64,000 nt of DNA from Bacteroidetes bacterium HGW-Bacteroidetes-2 (GTDB lineage: Bacteria; Bacteroidota; Bacteroidia; Flavobacteriales; Flavobacteriaceae): positions 1 through 64,000 of the forward strand of contig PHDJ01000004.1 in assembly GCA_002842575.1 (NCBI GenBank), given 5' to 3'. A model generated the notes under the pieces. It saw only the letters and a program-made list of their open reading frames with translations, did no database searches and had not been told where the DNA came from. Positions 17,337 to 26,265 of the stretch are shown in pieces. The first letter of the stretch is position 1; each line of letters opens with the position of its first letter. The position numbers and the translations under genes are program-made.

Positions 17337-17741
17337 ATGAAAAACGTGAAATATTTATTACTAGTAGGAATTTTTGCAATTGCTACACTTTCTTTTACCT
17401 CGGCGATTCAAGATGAATGGGTCGTACCAGCAAAATACAAAACAATGAAAAACCCTACCGATGCAAAAGATAGTGAAAATATCGCTCTAGGGAAATCCTT
17501 ATATGCCAAACAATGCAGCTCTTGCCACGGTAAAAAAGGTTGGGGTGATGGCTCCAAAGCAAAAGAAATGAAAGGTGACTTAGGTGATTTTTCATCCAAA
17601 AAAACACAAGGAGATACAGATGGTGAATTGTATTACAAAATAACCTTTGGCAGAAATGATATGCCAGCTTTTGATAAAAAAATAGCCTCTGAAGAGGATC
17701 GCTGGTTAGTAGTCAACTTCTTAAGAACCCTTGCAAAATAA
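17337..17741 (+). CDS. monoheme cytochrome c
   Basis: The 134-residue protein has an N-terminal export signal (ATLSFTSA) and a class I cytochrome c fold. CSSCHG is at 60-65, an axial Met in GRNDMPAF, and the closing helix EEDRWLVVNFLRTLAK. It should be a soluble or membrane-tethered periplasmic carrier delivering electrons to or from the NrfD complex. It lies 5 bases after the anchored protein and ends the operon at a strong terminator (17761-17790). Confidence 0.92.
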   Translation: MKNVKYLLLVGIFAIATLSFTSAIQDEWVVPAKYKTMKNPTDAKDSENIALGKSLYAKQCSSCHGKKGWGDGSKAKEMKGDLGDFSSKKTQGDTDGELYYKITFGRNDMPAFDKKIASEEDRWLVVNFLRTLAK

Positions 17742-17760
17742 AATACGCAAGCATTCAGAT

Positions 17761-17790
17761 AAAAAAACCGAACAAAAAGTTCGGTTTTTT
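17761..17790 (+). terminator. Rho-independent terminator of the redox operon
   Basis: A perfect 12-bp stem, AAAAAACCGAAC with GTTCGGTTTTTT, flanks a 5-base loop (17773-17777) and ends in a T run. It separates the monoheme cytochrome from its truncated duplicate. Confidence 0.92.
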
Positions 17791-17858
17791 TATCTCTATT
17801 AATGACATTTATTTAAATATACTAAATGGATTAACAATGTGTAACAAAAAAAAATAGT

Positions 17859-18569
17859 ATGAAACCTTTATTCCTATTAGGATTATTAATTTCAGTTTTA
17901 ATTTTTCAAAGTTGTAAAAACAATACAACAAATCAAGAAGAAGTAACTCTTGATGAAACAGAGCAAATAGCACCACATAATGTAGATAGTACAGCAATAG
18001 AAACCACTATAGAAAATATAGAAGACACTTCCTCTATTGTTTCGGAAACTGTAAAAAGCGGAACAACTTCAAAAGAAGTTATAACCACAGAAGTTAAAAC
18101 CACTAAAACAATTGAAAAAACCGTAAAACCTATTGTTGTAGAAACTAAACCTGTGGTAAAAGAAAATCCAAATGAACCAGAAGTTGTTGTGGTTGAAAAA
18201 CCAATAACCAAACCTGTAGAAGAAAAACCAGTAGCCAAACCTGTAGAAGAAAAACCAATAGCTGTTACTGATCCAACAGAATGGATTGTACCGGCAAAAT
18301 ACAAAACTATGAAAAACCCAACGGATGCAAAGGATAGCGAAAATTTGGCTATCGGCAAATCTTTGTATGCCAAACAATGCAGCTCTTGCCACGGTAAAAA
18401 AGGTTGGGGTGATGGTTCAAAAGCTCCAGAAATGAAAGGCGATTTAGGAGATTTTTCATCTAAAAAAACACAAGGAGATACAGATGGTGAATTGTATTAC
18501 AAAATAACCTTTGGCAGAAATGATATGCCAGGTTTTGATAAAAAAATACCTTCAGAAGAGGATAGATAA
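17859..18569 (+). CDS. cytochrome c lipoprotein, duplicated and C-terminally truncated
   Basis: A lipoprotein leader (LIFQSC, Cys19) is followed by a Thr/Glu/Val/Pro linker with tandem KPVEEKP units. A cytochrome domain nearly identical to that of the preceding gene follows (CSSCH at 174-178, GRNDMPGF). It stops at SEEDR, where its neighbour continues WLVVNFLRTLAK. The DNA after the stop still encodes TLAK plus stop in another frame (ACACTAGCAAAATAA), so a deletion of about 22 bases has shifted the frame and removed the last helix. Heme attachment could persist, but the fold is probably unstable. It may be a recent pseudogene. Confidence 0.85.
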   Translation: MKPLFLLGLLISVLIFQSCKNNTTNQEEVTLDETEQIAPHNVDSTAIETTIENIEDTSSIVSETVKSGTTSKEVITTEVKTTKTIEKTVKPIVVETKPVVKENPNEPEVVVVEKPITKPVEEKPVAKPVEEKPIAVTDPTEWIVPAKYKTMKNPTDAKDSENLAIGKSLYAKQCSSCHGKKGWGDGSKAPEMKGDLGDFSSKKTQGDTDGELYYKITFGRNDMPGFDKKIPSEEDR

Positions 18570-18636
18570 CACTAGCAAAATAAAAGATATCTCTAAAACA
18601 AATTTAAAAGTTGGTTTGTTTTGGAGACATTTTTAG

Positions 18637-19386
18637 CTAATAAGAATATTTTTTAACTATTTCAGTAACATCTTCATGCTTTTTCCAAGATTCTGGACGT
18701 TCAAAATCTTGTCCAGATATTAGTACTTGTGCATTTGGATATTTATTTTTAATAGTTGTCCAATTTGTGTCTTCCCAATTTGTTTCGTCTAATAATTGGA
18801 GTCTTACATTTTTCAATTTACCTGAAACCGCTTTGTCTATTAAAGGCCACCAAAGGCTTTCTGTTTCTCTATCCCAAAGCACAAAACCATCTAAACCATT
18901 CCATACTTCTGGGTCAAAATAGGTATAACCACTTAATGCAAATGTAAAAATCTTGTCGTCATAAGTGCGTTTATACACCGCGCCTAAATCTGCTAATACG
19001 CAATATGCCGCAAAAATAGGTTCACCATCAATATAATCGTTTACAACTTCGTGTTTAGTAAGGTCTTTAACCGAATAGGCTTTTACTTCATTTCCTTTAT
19101 GTGCTACTAAAAATCGTTCTTCATCGTTCCAAAATGTGTTGGCTTGAGAAACTGTTTGAAATTTTGGTTCTAGCAGGGCAGAAAACGCTTCTCTACCTAT
19201 GCCATAATGAAATTGTTCTGGTTTTAAGTCTAAATTATTTACTTCAAAATGTTTTTGGTTTTTACCTCCAAATAATAATTTATTTCCATTTTCTTCAAAA
19301 AACTTACCATTATTTAGTGCGGAAGGACGTTGTGAAAAACCAATAAAACAAATTAAAAGCAGACTAAATTGAGCGATTTTTTTCAT
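18637..19386 (-). CDS. DUF3179 domain-containing secreted protein
   Basis: The 249-residue protein has a signal peptide (MKKIAQFSLLLICFIGFSQ). The DUF3179 pattern follows: a central CVLADLGAVYKRTYD segment, FALSGYTYFDPEVWNGLDGFVLWDRETESLWWPL, and the late W..IKNKYPNAQVLISGQDF. The family is periplasmic and uncharacterised. It converges with the cytochrome duplicate and is divergent from the repeat lipoprotein at 19629. There is no obvious operon partner. Confidence 0.88.
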   Translation of the reverse strand: MKKIAQFSLLLICFIGFSQRPSALNNGKFFEENGNKLLFGGKNQKHFEVNNLDLKPEQFHYGIGREAFSALLEPKFQTVSQANTFWNDEERFLVAHKGNEVKAYSVKDLTKHEVVNDYIDGEPIFAAYCVLADLGAVYKRTYDDKIFTFALSGYTYFDPEVWNGLDGFVLWDRETESLWWPLIDKAVSGKLKNVRLQLLDETNWEDTNWTTIKNKYPNAQVLISGQDFERPESWKKHEDVTEIVKKYSY

Positions 19387-19628
19387 GAGCTTGAGTTTAA
19401 ATTTTACTGTAGTGGCTAAAATAAGAATTTCATTACATATAAAACCAATTAATTTTTTAATGGTCGTAAAGAGACGAAGGATTCATATGAACAAACCTCA
19501 AAACCTATAATATTTTTCTTTAGGTAGCGATAAGAAATAATTTAAAATCATAAAAATGTCTTTTTTTAAAGTAGGGTTTAAATCTTGGTTATTGTTCTTA
19601 TATATAAATAAACTAAACTTAAATCTTT

Positions 19629-21149
19629 ATGAAAAAATTAGCCCTATTACCTATTTACTTTTTATTGAGCTTGTTTGTATTTACATCGTGTACTACAGAT
19701 GAAGCTATTAATGACAACGCCAATTCTGAAAGTATTGCAATGAACTCGCAACTGGCAAACTTGTTAGTAAGAACTTCGGAAAACAGCAATAACCCGAATG
19801 CTATAAATTGTATTAATTTTCAATACCCTATAACTTTTATTTTACTGAATGTTAATAATCAACAAACGGGTACTCAAACCGTTAATAATGACGCTGAACT
19901 TTTATTTTTTCTAACAACTATTGATCCAAATGGTTCTGTAAGTATCGTTTTCCCTATTAATGTTATCCTCTCTGACGGAGCAATTGTTACAGTTAACAAT
20001 AACCAAGAGCTGTTAGATATTATTATTGCTTGCGACAGTAATGGTGACGGTCAGGTGCCAACAAATTTTACTGAAATATTAACCGATGGCGTTTGGTTTG
20101 TTACCTACTATTTTGATAACCAAGATGAAACAAATAATTTTGCAGGATACCAATTTTCATTTGCCACAAACCATACAGCACAAGCGGTTATCAGTTCAAC
20201 AGTTATAAATGGAAATTGGAATTTAACCTCTAGCAGCACGCCAGATTTAACCCTATATTTTGGTGAAGCAAGTCCTTTAGATGACTTAGACGAGAACTGG
20301 CAAATTATTGAAGCAACGCCATTAATTATTCGTTTAAAACATACAAGCGGAGGTGATGGAACAGTAGATTTTCTTACCTATGAACGCACTCCAAATACAG
20401 GTGGAGGTTCAGGAGGAGGCTCTCTAGATTTAGTTAACTCATTGGTAACAAATACTTGGTATGTAAACCTACTTGAGGAAGATGGAAATAATGAAACTTG
20501 TGATTATGTTGCCTATCAATTTACATTCAGTATAAACCAAACTGTTGTTGCTGTAAGTACTTCAAATACTGTAAATGGTACTTGGGCTGTAACTTCTAGC
20601 AGTAGTGGTTTAGACTTAGAAATTAATTTTGAAACTGTTGGCGAAAACGATCCTTTTGAAAATTTAAATGATGATTGGGACGTGACTAACTTTACTCTAG
20701 AAAACATTAACCTTGTTGACATAAGTGGAGGAAATGGAGGTACAGACTATCTTATTTTTGGAAGAAATCCTTACTCAAATTGTTCAGGTGGTGGTACTGG
20801 AAACACCCAAGAATTAATAGATATACTAATTAGTGGCCCTTGGTTTGTTCAAAGCTATGTAGATAGTGGAAACAATGAAACCAACAATTATACAAATTAT
20901 GTGTTAACATTTAATGCAAATGGTAGCGTAGATGCTACAAACAATAGTAATACTATTAACGGCACATGGAACATAACTACCTCTAATAACAGTGGTCTTC
21001 ATTTAGAATTATATTTTGGAGAAGTAGCTCCCTTTGATGATTTTAATGATGATTGGAATGTGTCTAATTTTACAACAACCTTAATTGAACTCTTTGACGT
21101 AAGTGGAGGTGATGGTACTACAGACACTCTTACCTTTCAAAAATTATAA
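19629..21149 (+). CDS. lipoprotein with three lipocalin-like repeats
   Basis: The 506-residue product has a lipobox TSC at residues 19-21. An N-terminal domain of about 140 residues contains FQYPITFILLNVNNQQTG. Then come three copies of a repeat of about 110 residues. Each copy starts L[IV]xx(G/T)xW[FY]V and contains Y.FTF...VNGTW.[IV]TSS, L.LYFGE..P.DDLNDDW and a terminal SGG.G..D.LTF. Gly/Ser linkers separate copies one and two. The pattern resembles surface lipocalin or DUF4923-like repeats of flavobacteria. It is probably outer-membrane-attached and exposed; the ligand is unknown. A strong terminator follows. Confidence 0.85.
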   Translation: MKKLALLPIYFLLSLFVFTSCTTDEAINDNANSESIAMNSQLANLLVRTSENSNNPNAINCINFQYPITFILLNVNNQQTGTQTVNNDAELLFFLTTIDPNGSVSIVFPINVILSDGAIVTVNNNQELLDIIIACDSNGDGQVPTNFTEILTDGVWFVTYYFDNQDETNNFAGYQFSFATNHTAQAVISSTVINGNWNLTSSSTPDLTLYFGEASPLDDLDENWQIIEATPLIIRLKHTSGGDGTVDFLTYERTPNTGGGSGGGSLDLVNSLVTNTWYVNLLEEDGNNETCDYVAYQFTFSINQTVVAVSTSNTVNGTWAVTSSSSGLDLEINFETVGENDPFENLNDDWDVTNFTLENINLVDISGGNGGTDYLIFGRNPYSNCSGGGTGNTQELIDILISGPWFVQSYVDSGNNETNNYTNYVLTFNANGSVDATNNSNTINGTWNITTSNNSGLHLELYFGEVAPFDDFNDDWNVSNFTTTLIELFDVSGGDGTTDTLTFQKL

Positions 21150-21172
21150 TTAACCTGAATTTGCTAAGCCCG

Positions 21173-21204
21173 AAAAAGCCATCCACCACTGTGGGTGGCT
21201 TTTT
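21173..21204 (+). terminator. Rho-independent terminator
   Basis: AAAAAGCCATCCAC pairs with GTGGGTGGCTTTTT (one T-G wobble) around a CACT loop, giving a 14-bp stem ending in T. It terminates the repeat-lipoprotein gene and faces the convergent response-regulator gene. Confidence 0.88.
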
Positions 21205-21288
21205 TATTTAAAATGGATACTTTGCAAATTACTTTATGAAATTCTTTTTAAGGTTAAATAGATTACAATTCAAAATATTTAATTACAG

Positions 21289-22023
21289 CTATATTCTTTT
21301 TAAAAAAGCTTCTTTACGGCGGCTGGATACTTCTATGGTACTTTTGTCTTGCATCGTTATTTCGCCCCCATTGGTTTTTGAAAATTTAACTACAAAATTT
21401 AAATTAATAAGGTGAGAATTATGTACTCTAAAAAAATTGCAATTAACAAGTAACTCTTCAAAATATTTTAATGTTTTAGACACGGTTATTTTCTTTTTAG
21501 AAGTTAAAAAAATGTGGGTATAGTTTATATCGGCTTGGCAACGAATAATTTCAGCAACAGGAATAAATAAAATTCCTTCTTGCGAAGTAATGCTTATTTT
21601 TTTAAGGTTGTCTTTTTGAAGAATATTGCTCAGCAAAACATTCATTTTTTCAGAAAGATTGTTTTGTGATAGTGTATTGCTAACTTTTAAAATAGCATTG
21701 TTTAAGTCTTCTTCATCAATTGGTTTTAGCAAGTAATCTATAGCGCTAAATTTAAAAGCTTGTACAGCATACGCGTCATAAGCTGTTGTAAATATAACTT
21801 GAAAATTAATATGCTGAAAGGATTTAAGCAAGTCAAACCCTGTTTTTTGATGAATTTGAATATCTAAAAAAACCAAATCGGGTTGTAGTGTTTTTATACC
21901 ATTTTTTCCCGTTTCTACAGTTAGAAATGTACCTAAAATAGTAATGTTTAAATATGGTTGTAAGAGCAAAATTAATCGGTCAATGCAGTGTTGCTCGTCC
22001 TCTATTATTAGGGCTTTTATCAT
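21289..22023 (-). CDS. LytTR-family response regulator
   Basis: The 244-residue protein has a receiver domain with phospho-acceptor Asp in DLVFLDIQIHQKTGFDLL (about residue 55) and K in YLLKPIDEEDL. A LytTR DNA-binding domain (about 140-240) follows, with SQEGILFIPVAEIIRC and FFRVHNSHLINLNFVVKF. It acts in the cytosol on direct-repeat operators. It lies 13 bases downstream of its cognate sensor kinase gene, so the two form a two-component operon. The target is unknown. Confidence 0.93.
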   Translation of the reverse strand: MIKALIIEDEQHCIDRLILLLQPYLNITILGTFLTVETGKNGIKTLQPDLVFLDIQIHQKTGFDLLKSFQHINFQVIFTTAYDAYAVQAFKFSAIDYLLKPIDEEDLNNAILKVSNTLSQNNLSEKMNVLLSNILQKDNLKKISITSQEGILFIPVAEIIRCQADINYTHIFLTSKKKITVSKTLKYFEELLVNCNFFRVHNSHLINLNFVVKFSKTNGGEITMQDKSTIEVSSRRKEAFLKRI

Positions 22024-22036
22024 GACGCATATGGGT

Positions 22037-23848
22037 TTAAAATTTTAAAAGGAGTGGTATTTTTACTTCTACACAAACGCCTTTTCCGTTTTCTTTATCA
22101 AAAATAAGAATGCCACCGTCAGCATTTTTTAATTGGTTAATTATTTGAATTCTACTTTGTGTAATTTGAATTCCAAGTGATTTTTTTTGATGTGATTTTG
22201 TATCATTTTTTTGTCTGCCAACTCCATTATCCTCAATACTACAAATAAGTTGGTTATTATTTTTTTTAAATTCTATAAAAATAATACCTTTTTCTTTTTT
22301 ATTTGAAATGCCATGCCAAATGCTGTTTTCAATAAAAGGTTGTAATAGTAATGATGGTATTAGTGTGTTTTCAGGATCTAAATGTTGGTCTATTTTTATG
22401 GTATATTCAAAATTATTTGAGAGCCGCATAGCTTCGTTTTGCATATAAAGTTCTAGTAATTTTATGTCTTCAGCTATGGTTACAAATTTTTTTTCTGAAT
22501 TTTCAAGGGTAAGACGCATTAGTTTTGCAAATTTTGTGAGATACTTATTGGCAGTAACCGTATTGTTTTTTGAAATATAATCACTTATAGAATTTAATGA
22601 ATTGAAAATAAAATGAGGATTCATTTGCGCCCGTAGTGCTTTCAATTCGGTTTCATATACAATGGTTGAAAATTCTGCTTGGTTTTTAAGGGTTAGTGCA
22701 TCCCTTTTCCTTTTATAAAGAAAAACGCCTATAATTATAAATATGACGAGTAGGGTAGTGGCTAATAACGTTTGATTTTTAATTTTTTTTTGATGCTTTA
22801 TTTCAGCTTTAGCAAGTGCTTGGTTTTTTTCGTTTTCAAATAATAAATCTTGCCTGATGATTTCTACTTTTTTTTCTTGATTAAGAACGCTATCTCGCAG
22901 TACAATATGTTTTTTATAAGCAAATAAAGCTTGAGTAGCGTTGTTTTGTTTTTCATACACGCGACTCAAAACCTCCCAAGCGTGTGATTCCCAATCTATA
23001 GCTTTATGCATTCTAGCTTTTTCTATGCTGTTTTTAAGGGTTAATTGTGCAAGCTCTAGCTTGTTTTGAATGAGATAAATTTCTCCCATATTGCGCAACA
23101 TAATGCTTTGGAGGTATAAATCATTATTGTTTTGGGCTAATAGCAATCCTTTATTTAAATAGAGTAGTGCTTTTTCATATTGTTTTTCATACTGGTGTGC
23201 CCGAGATAAGTTATTTAAAATAGCTGGCAAATATTCTGAAATTGAATTGTTTTGAGAAATAGCCAATGCCTCATTTAGTTTTTCTATGGCTATTTTATAA
23301 TTTTTTTGTTCAATTTCCACGGTAGCAATATTAGTAGAAGCTGTAATAATTTGCCTTAAAGATTTTGCTTGTTTTGCAAGAACTAATAATTTTTGATAAT
23401 TAATTAATGCTTTTTCAAATTCACCAATATCAGCATAAATGTTTGCAATATTATTATAAACCGAAGCTTCAAAAAGTGGTATTTTCAGTGAATTAATTTC
23501 ATTTAAGCTTTTCTGAAAAAAAAACAATGCATTGGTGAAATCAGATTTATAATATTGAATTAAACCTCTTTGCCTGTAGGCGTAGGCTATTCCTTTTTTC
23601 CATTTTATTTTGGTCGCAATTTCTAATGCATGGTTTGCGTGTTTTTCGGCTGCCTCGCTGTCATTAGTGTACATAGCGTAAGACAAATTAAGCAATGTAG
23701 AAATGCGAACTGTATCTTGAAGTTTTGGTGTTTGCAGCACATTTTGCAATGAGTCTAAAAGTTGGGTTTGCGAAAAACCAACAAATCCAAAAGAGACTAT
23801 AAATAAAAAGAGTGCAATTATTTTCATACAGTTTTTAGTTACTAACAA
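22037..23848 (-). CDS. TPR-containing LytS-type sensor histidine kinase
   Basis: This 603-residue kinase has a signal peptide and about 300 residues of periplasmic tetratricopeptide repeats (IYADIGEFEKALINYQKLL and similar). One membrane helix follows (about 355-375, TLLATTLLVIFIIIGVFLY), then the His_kinase module LKALRAQMNPHFIFNSLNSI. The phosphorylated His is in NPHF, followed by an ATPase domain with ENSIWHG and DNGVG. TPR-linked kinases of this type are common in Flavobacteriia and likely sense periplasmic protein partners. It is paired with the LytTR regulator. Confidence 0.93.
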   Translation of the reverse strand: MLVTKNCMKIIALFLFIVSFGFVGFSQTQLLDSLQNVLQTPKLQDTVRISTLLNLSYAMYTNDSEAAEKHANHALEIATKIKWKKGIAYAYRQRGLIQYYKSDFTNALFFFQKSLNEINSLKIPLFEASVYNNIANIYADIGEFEKALINYQKLLVLAKQAKSLRQIITASTNIATVEIEQKNYKIAIEKLNEALAISQNNSISEYLPAILNNLSRAHQYEKQYEKALLYLNKGLLLAQNNNDLYLQSIMLRNMGEIYLIQNKLELAQLTLKNSIEKARMHKAIDWESHAWEVLSRVYEKQNNATQALFAYKKHIVLRDSVLNQEKKVEIIRQDLLFENEKNQALAKAEIKHQKKIKNQTLLATTLLVIFIIIGVFLYKRKRDALTLKNQAEFSTIVYETELKALRAQMNPHFIFNSLNSISDYISKNNTVTANKYLTKFAKLMRLTLENSEKKFVTIAEDIKLLELYMQNEAMRLSNNFEYTIKIDQHLDPENTLIPSLLLQPFIENSIWHGISNKKEKGIIFIEFKKNNNQLICSIEDNGVGRQKNDTKSHQKKSLGIQITQSRIQIINQLKNADGGILIFDKENGKGVCVEVKIPLLLKF

Positions 23849-24022
23849 AAATAATTAAAAGTTTAAAAAAAACACTACAATGCGAATTTTCATACATAAG
23901 TTACACAAAATCAAGTTTTTCAATCAAATAATAAATAGCAATAGGCATCAAATAAATTTAAACTCTTTGGATGTTTCTTAACCCTATTTTTACAGGTAAA
24001 CTAATATCAAATTTTAAATAGT

Positions 24023-24691
24023 ATGGAAACTACTGAAAGCAATCTGCAGGAAGAAAAGCTAAATTTTAATAAAGAAAACATAAAAGTTTTTTATAAGAAT
24101 GAATTGCCACAAATACTTAAAAAAGTACTTTTAAACCCAACACATGGTGCTTACAGCTTGTTTGCCAATTCATCATTATTTTCTTATAGAAATACATTAT
24201 TACTTATGTTGAGTATCGCATTGCTTTACTTTATTGCTCCATATTTATTGGTAGGAAGTGCGATTAGAAGTTTTATGAGCTTTTCTGTATTGATGAAATC
24301 GTCCATAGCTGCAACGATATTTATGATAGTTTCATCTGGAATAGCATTCGGAATTAAAACCCTAAATGGCAAGCCAAAATTTAAAAATGAACTACTTACA
24401 GGTGCTTTATGTGGTTTGGGCTTGGTGTTGCTTTTAATTATGCTTCTTGTTGTGAGAATTATTGCTAGTGAAATTAATATATATGACCTAATGAATATTT
24501 CTAGACTCATCAACAATGCTGGATTTCTTTTGATTATTGTGGTTTATATTTTTCTATTTATGATTACAATTTTTCAACAATCTCTATTAGCAAATGGTAC
24601 TAAACCTGCTTTAAGCTGGTACATTTCACCTTTGGCTATTATGGCCGCTTTTTATATAACATTTAAAGTTTTAAAAGAATTTTTATTTTAA
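24023..24691 (+). CDS. polytopic membrane protein of unknown function (Yip1-like)
   Basis: The 222-residue protein has a polar N-terminal region (about 1-55) with a PTHGAYSLF segment, then five likely membrane helices. The layout, a soluble N-terminus followed by a five-helix bundle, resembles Yip1-domain proteins, but no motif is decisive. It is divergent from the kinase gene and 21 bases upstream of a lipoprotein gene on the same strand, probably in an operon with it. Confidence 0.55.
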   Translation: METTESNLQEEKLNFNKENIKVFYKNELPQILKKVLLNPTHGAYSLFANSSLFSYRNTLLLMLSIALLYFIAPYLLVGSAIRSFMSFSVLMKSSIAATIFMIVSSGIAFGIKTLNGKPKFKNELLTGALCGLGLVLLLIMLLVVRIIASEINIYDLMNISRLINNAGFLLIIVVYIFLFMITIFQQSLLANGTKPALSWYISPLAIMAAFYITFKVLKEFLF

Positions 24692-24712
24692 TAATAACCT
24701 AATACTAACATT

Positions 24713-25297
24713 ATGAAACTAAGTTTTACTAACATATTTGTATTTTTTTTGCTTTTTATTTCGTGTAATACTAAAGCGCAACAAGATTCACTTTCTAAAG
24801 GAGCAACCTTGCTGTTTAAAGAAGTTACTAGTAAACTCTCTATTTCTGAAAAAAACAGTATTTATGCCCTTACTACATTTAAACTTTCAAACGATGAAAA
24901 CCAATTTTGTTATGATGGAGCTGAAGATTTCCCTTTTGACGCATTTGTTTATCCTTTAGATTTAAATGCAGATGGAGTTGAAGAAATTGCAATACTATTT
25001 GGAAATTCATATACTTCAGGGTTTGCCGGAAATTCTTCAATTTTATACATTAAAAATAATAATGATGATTTTATAGCAAATTTTGGATTCCCTGGTTTTT
25101 TAATGGTTGCTACAACCAAAAATAATATATATCCAGATATTTTAATAGATACTCCCACATCTGATGCTGCTTTATGGAAATGGAATGGGGTCAATTATGA
25201 TTTTGCCAAAACCCTTAAGAAGGATAAAAATATATTCGCTAGTTTTAAAAACGTTTATGAATGGAGTGAAATTTATCAAGAAAGTTTAAAAAAATAA
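24713..25297 (+). CDS. lipoprotein of unknown function
   Basis: The 194-residue protein has a lipobox FISC (Cys19). The mature region contains a VYPLDLNADGVEEIAILFGN segment, which resembles a single FG-GAP-like calcium loop (DLNADGVEE), and two cysteines. It may be a periplasmic or surface-attached protein. It is the second gene of a two-gene unit with the membrane protein upstream. No specific role can be read. Confidence 0.6.
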   Translation: MKLSFTNIFVFFLLFISCNTKAQQDSLSKGATLLFKEVTSKLSISEKNSIYALTTFKLSNDENQFCYDGAEDFPFDAFVYPLDLNADGVEEIAILFGNSYTSGFAGNSSILYIKNNNDDFIANFGFPGFLMVATTKNNIYPDILIDTPTSDAALWKWNGVNYDFAKTLKKDKNIFASFKNVYEWSEIYQESLKK

Positions 25298-25360
25298 CAA
25301 TTCTATTTTTCAATTAAATATTTATAATTTGGCTATTTTAAATTTTTTCTAATGTTTCAC

Positions 25361-25483
25361 CTAAAGCGCAATCAAAATCCCAATAACCACAAGAACAATT
25401 TCGCCAATGGCGTATTTTAGGTAGTTTACAGTTTTGCCCTGTTCAAGCAGTTTTTTTCGGATGTTTCGGAAGAGTTTTATCAT
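25361..25483 (-). pseudogene. truncated sixth DUF6090 gene (40-codon stub)
   Basis: An ATG at 25483 opens a frame that reads MIKLFRNIRKKLLEQGKT and continues through YLKYAIGEIVLVVIGILIAL to a TAG at 25361. This is the complete conserved N-terminus and membrane helix of DUF6090, ending exactly where the other copies continue QINNWNE. No recognisable remainder follows. It is either the relic of a sixth array member or a minimal one-helix peptide. Confidence 0.85.
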
Positions 25484-25485
25484 AA

Positions 25486-26238
25486 TTACCGTATTTTCAA
25501 ATCAGTTTCAATGACACTAATTAAATGCGCATTTTGCTTTATTAATATTTCTAACACATCAATGTTATTTACAATTTTTAGAGAGGCTTCAAAAAGTATT
25601 TGCTGGAATTCAGCTTCTTTTGAAAGTGCTATGAGTTCTGCGCTATCGATAAAATCAAAAGATAAGTCCTCTACGGTCGTATTTTTATATTTATTCTCAA
25701 ACCAATTGGTGAGCTTGTACATTTTTTTATTTCCCAAATAAATGCGCATTTTTGTTTTTATAACCTCATCTAATTCAGAATAAACATCATCCATATCCTT
25801 CATATTCCTGAAATAGACTAATATCTCTTTTCTAATGGTATCATTGGTGATTTTTGTCGATAAAAAGGGATCATTGTCTTTAGTTATTGGATTGTAATTA
25901 GGTAAAAATCTGATAATGCTAGGGTTATTTATGACAATTGTATTATCATTTTTTACGCCTATTTTATACAACTGTTCCTGTAAAAAATCGACGTTTTTAA
26001 GTTCTTTAAGGTTCTGACTATAAGAAACGGAATCTGATTTCAGGTCTTGTAACAAATTAGAGAGCACAGACTTCTGATGGATGTTTTCTTTTCTACCTTC
26101 ATTCCAATTATTAATTTGTAAAGCAATCAAAATCCCAATCACCACCAATACAATTTCACCAATGGCGTATTTGAGGTATTTTGATGTTTTACCTTCATTT
26201 AGAAGGTTTTTACGTATGTTTCTAAAGAGTTTTATCAT
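25486..26238 (-). CDS. DUF6090 family membrane protein, copy 5
   Basis: The 250-residue protein begins MIKLFRNIRKNLLNEGKTSK, then has the membrane helix IGEIVLVVIGILIALQINNW (about 27-46). A soluble, mostly helical region follows, ending near VIETDLKIR. The family is restricted to Bacteroidetes and uncharacterised. The short basic N-terminus suggests the soluble part lies in the periplasm. It is the most downstream full copy, three bases from the truncated stub. Confidence 0.88.
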   Translation of the reverse strand: MIKLFRNIRKNLLNEGKTSKYLKYAIGEIVLVVIGILIALQINNWNEGRKENIHQKSVLSNLLQDLKSDSVSYSQNLKELKNVDFLQEQLYKIGVKNDNTIVINNPSIIRFLPNYNPITKDNDPFLSTKITNDTIRKEILVYFRNMKDMDDVYSELDEVIKTKMRIYLGNKKMYKLTNWFENKYKNTTVEDLSFDFIDSAELIALSKEAEFQQILFEASLKIVNNIDVLEILIKQNAHLISVIETDLKIR

Positions 26239-26265
26239 TGGTATTTATATATAGCTGCTATCCTA

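Noticed and set aside
17933-18392. Two long minus-strand frames inside the truncated cytochrome gene
   Set aside because: Both are mirror translations of the repetitive Lys/Pro/Val linker on the plus strand; low-complexity and without homologous features.
11686-18569. Denitrification or nitrite-reductase cluster
   Set aside because: The NrfD and ferredoxin subunits suggested it, but no NrfA, NirS/NirK, NosZ or molybdopterin enzyme is encoded here.
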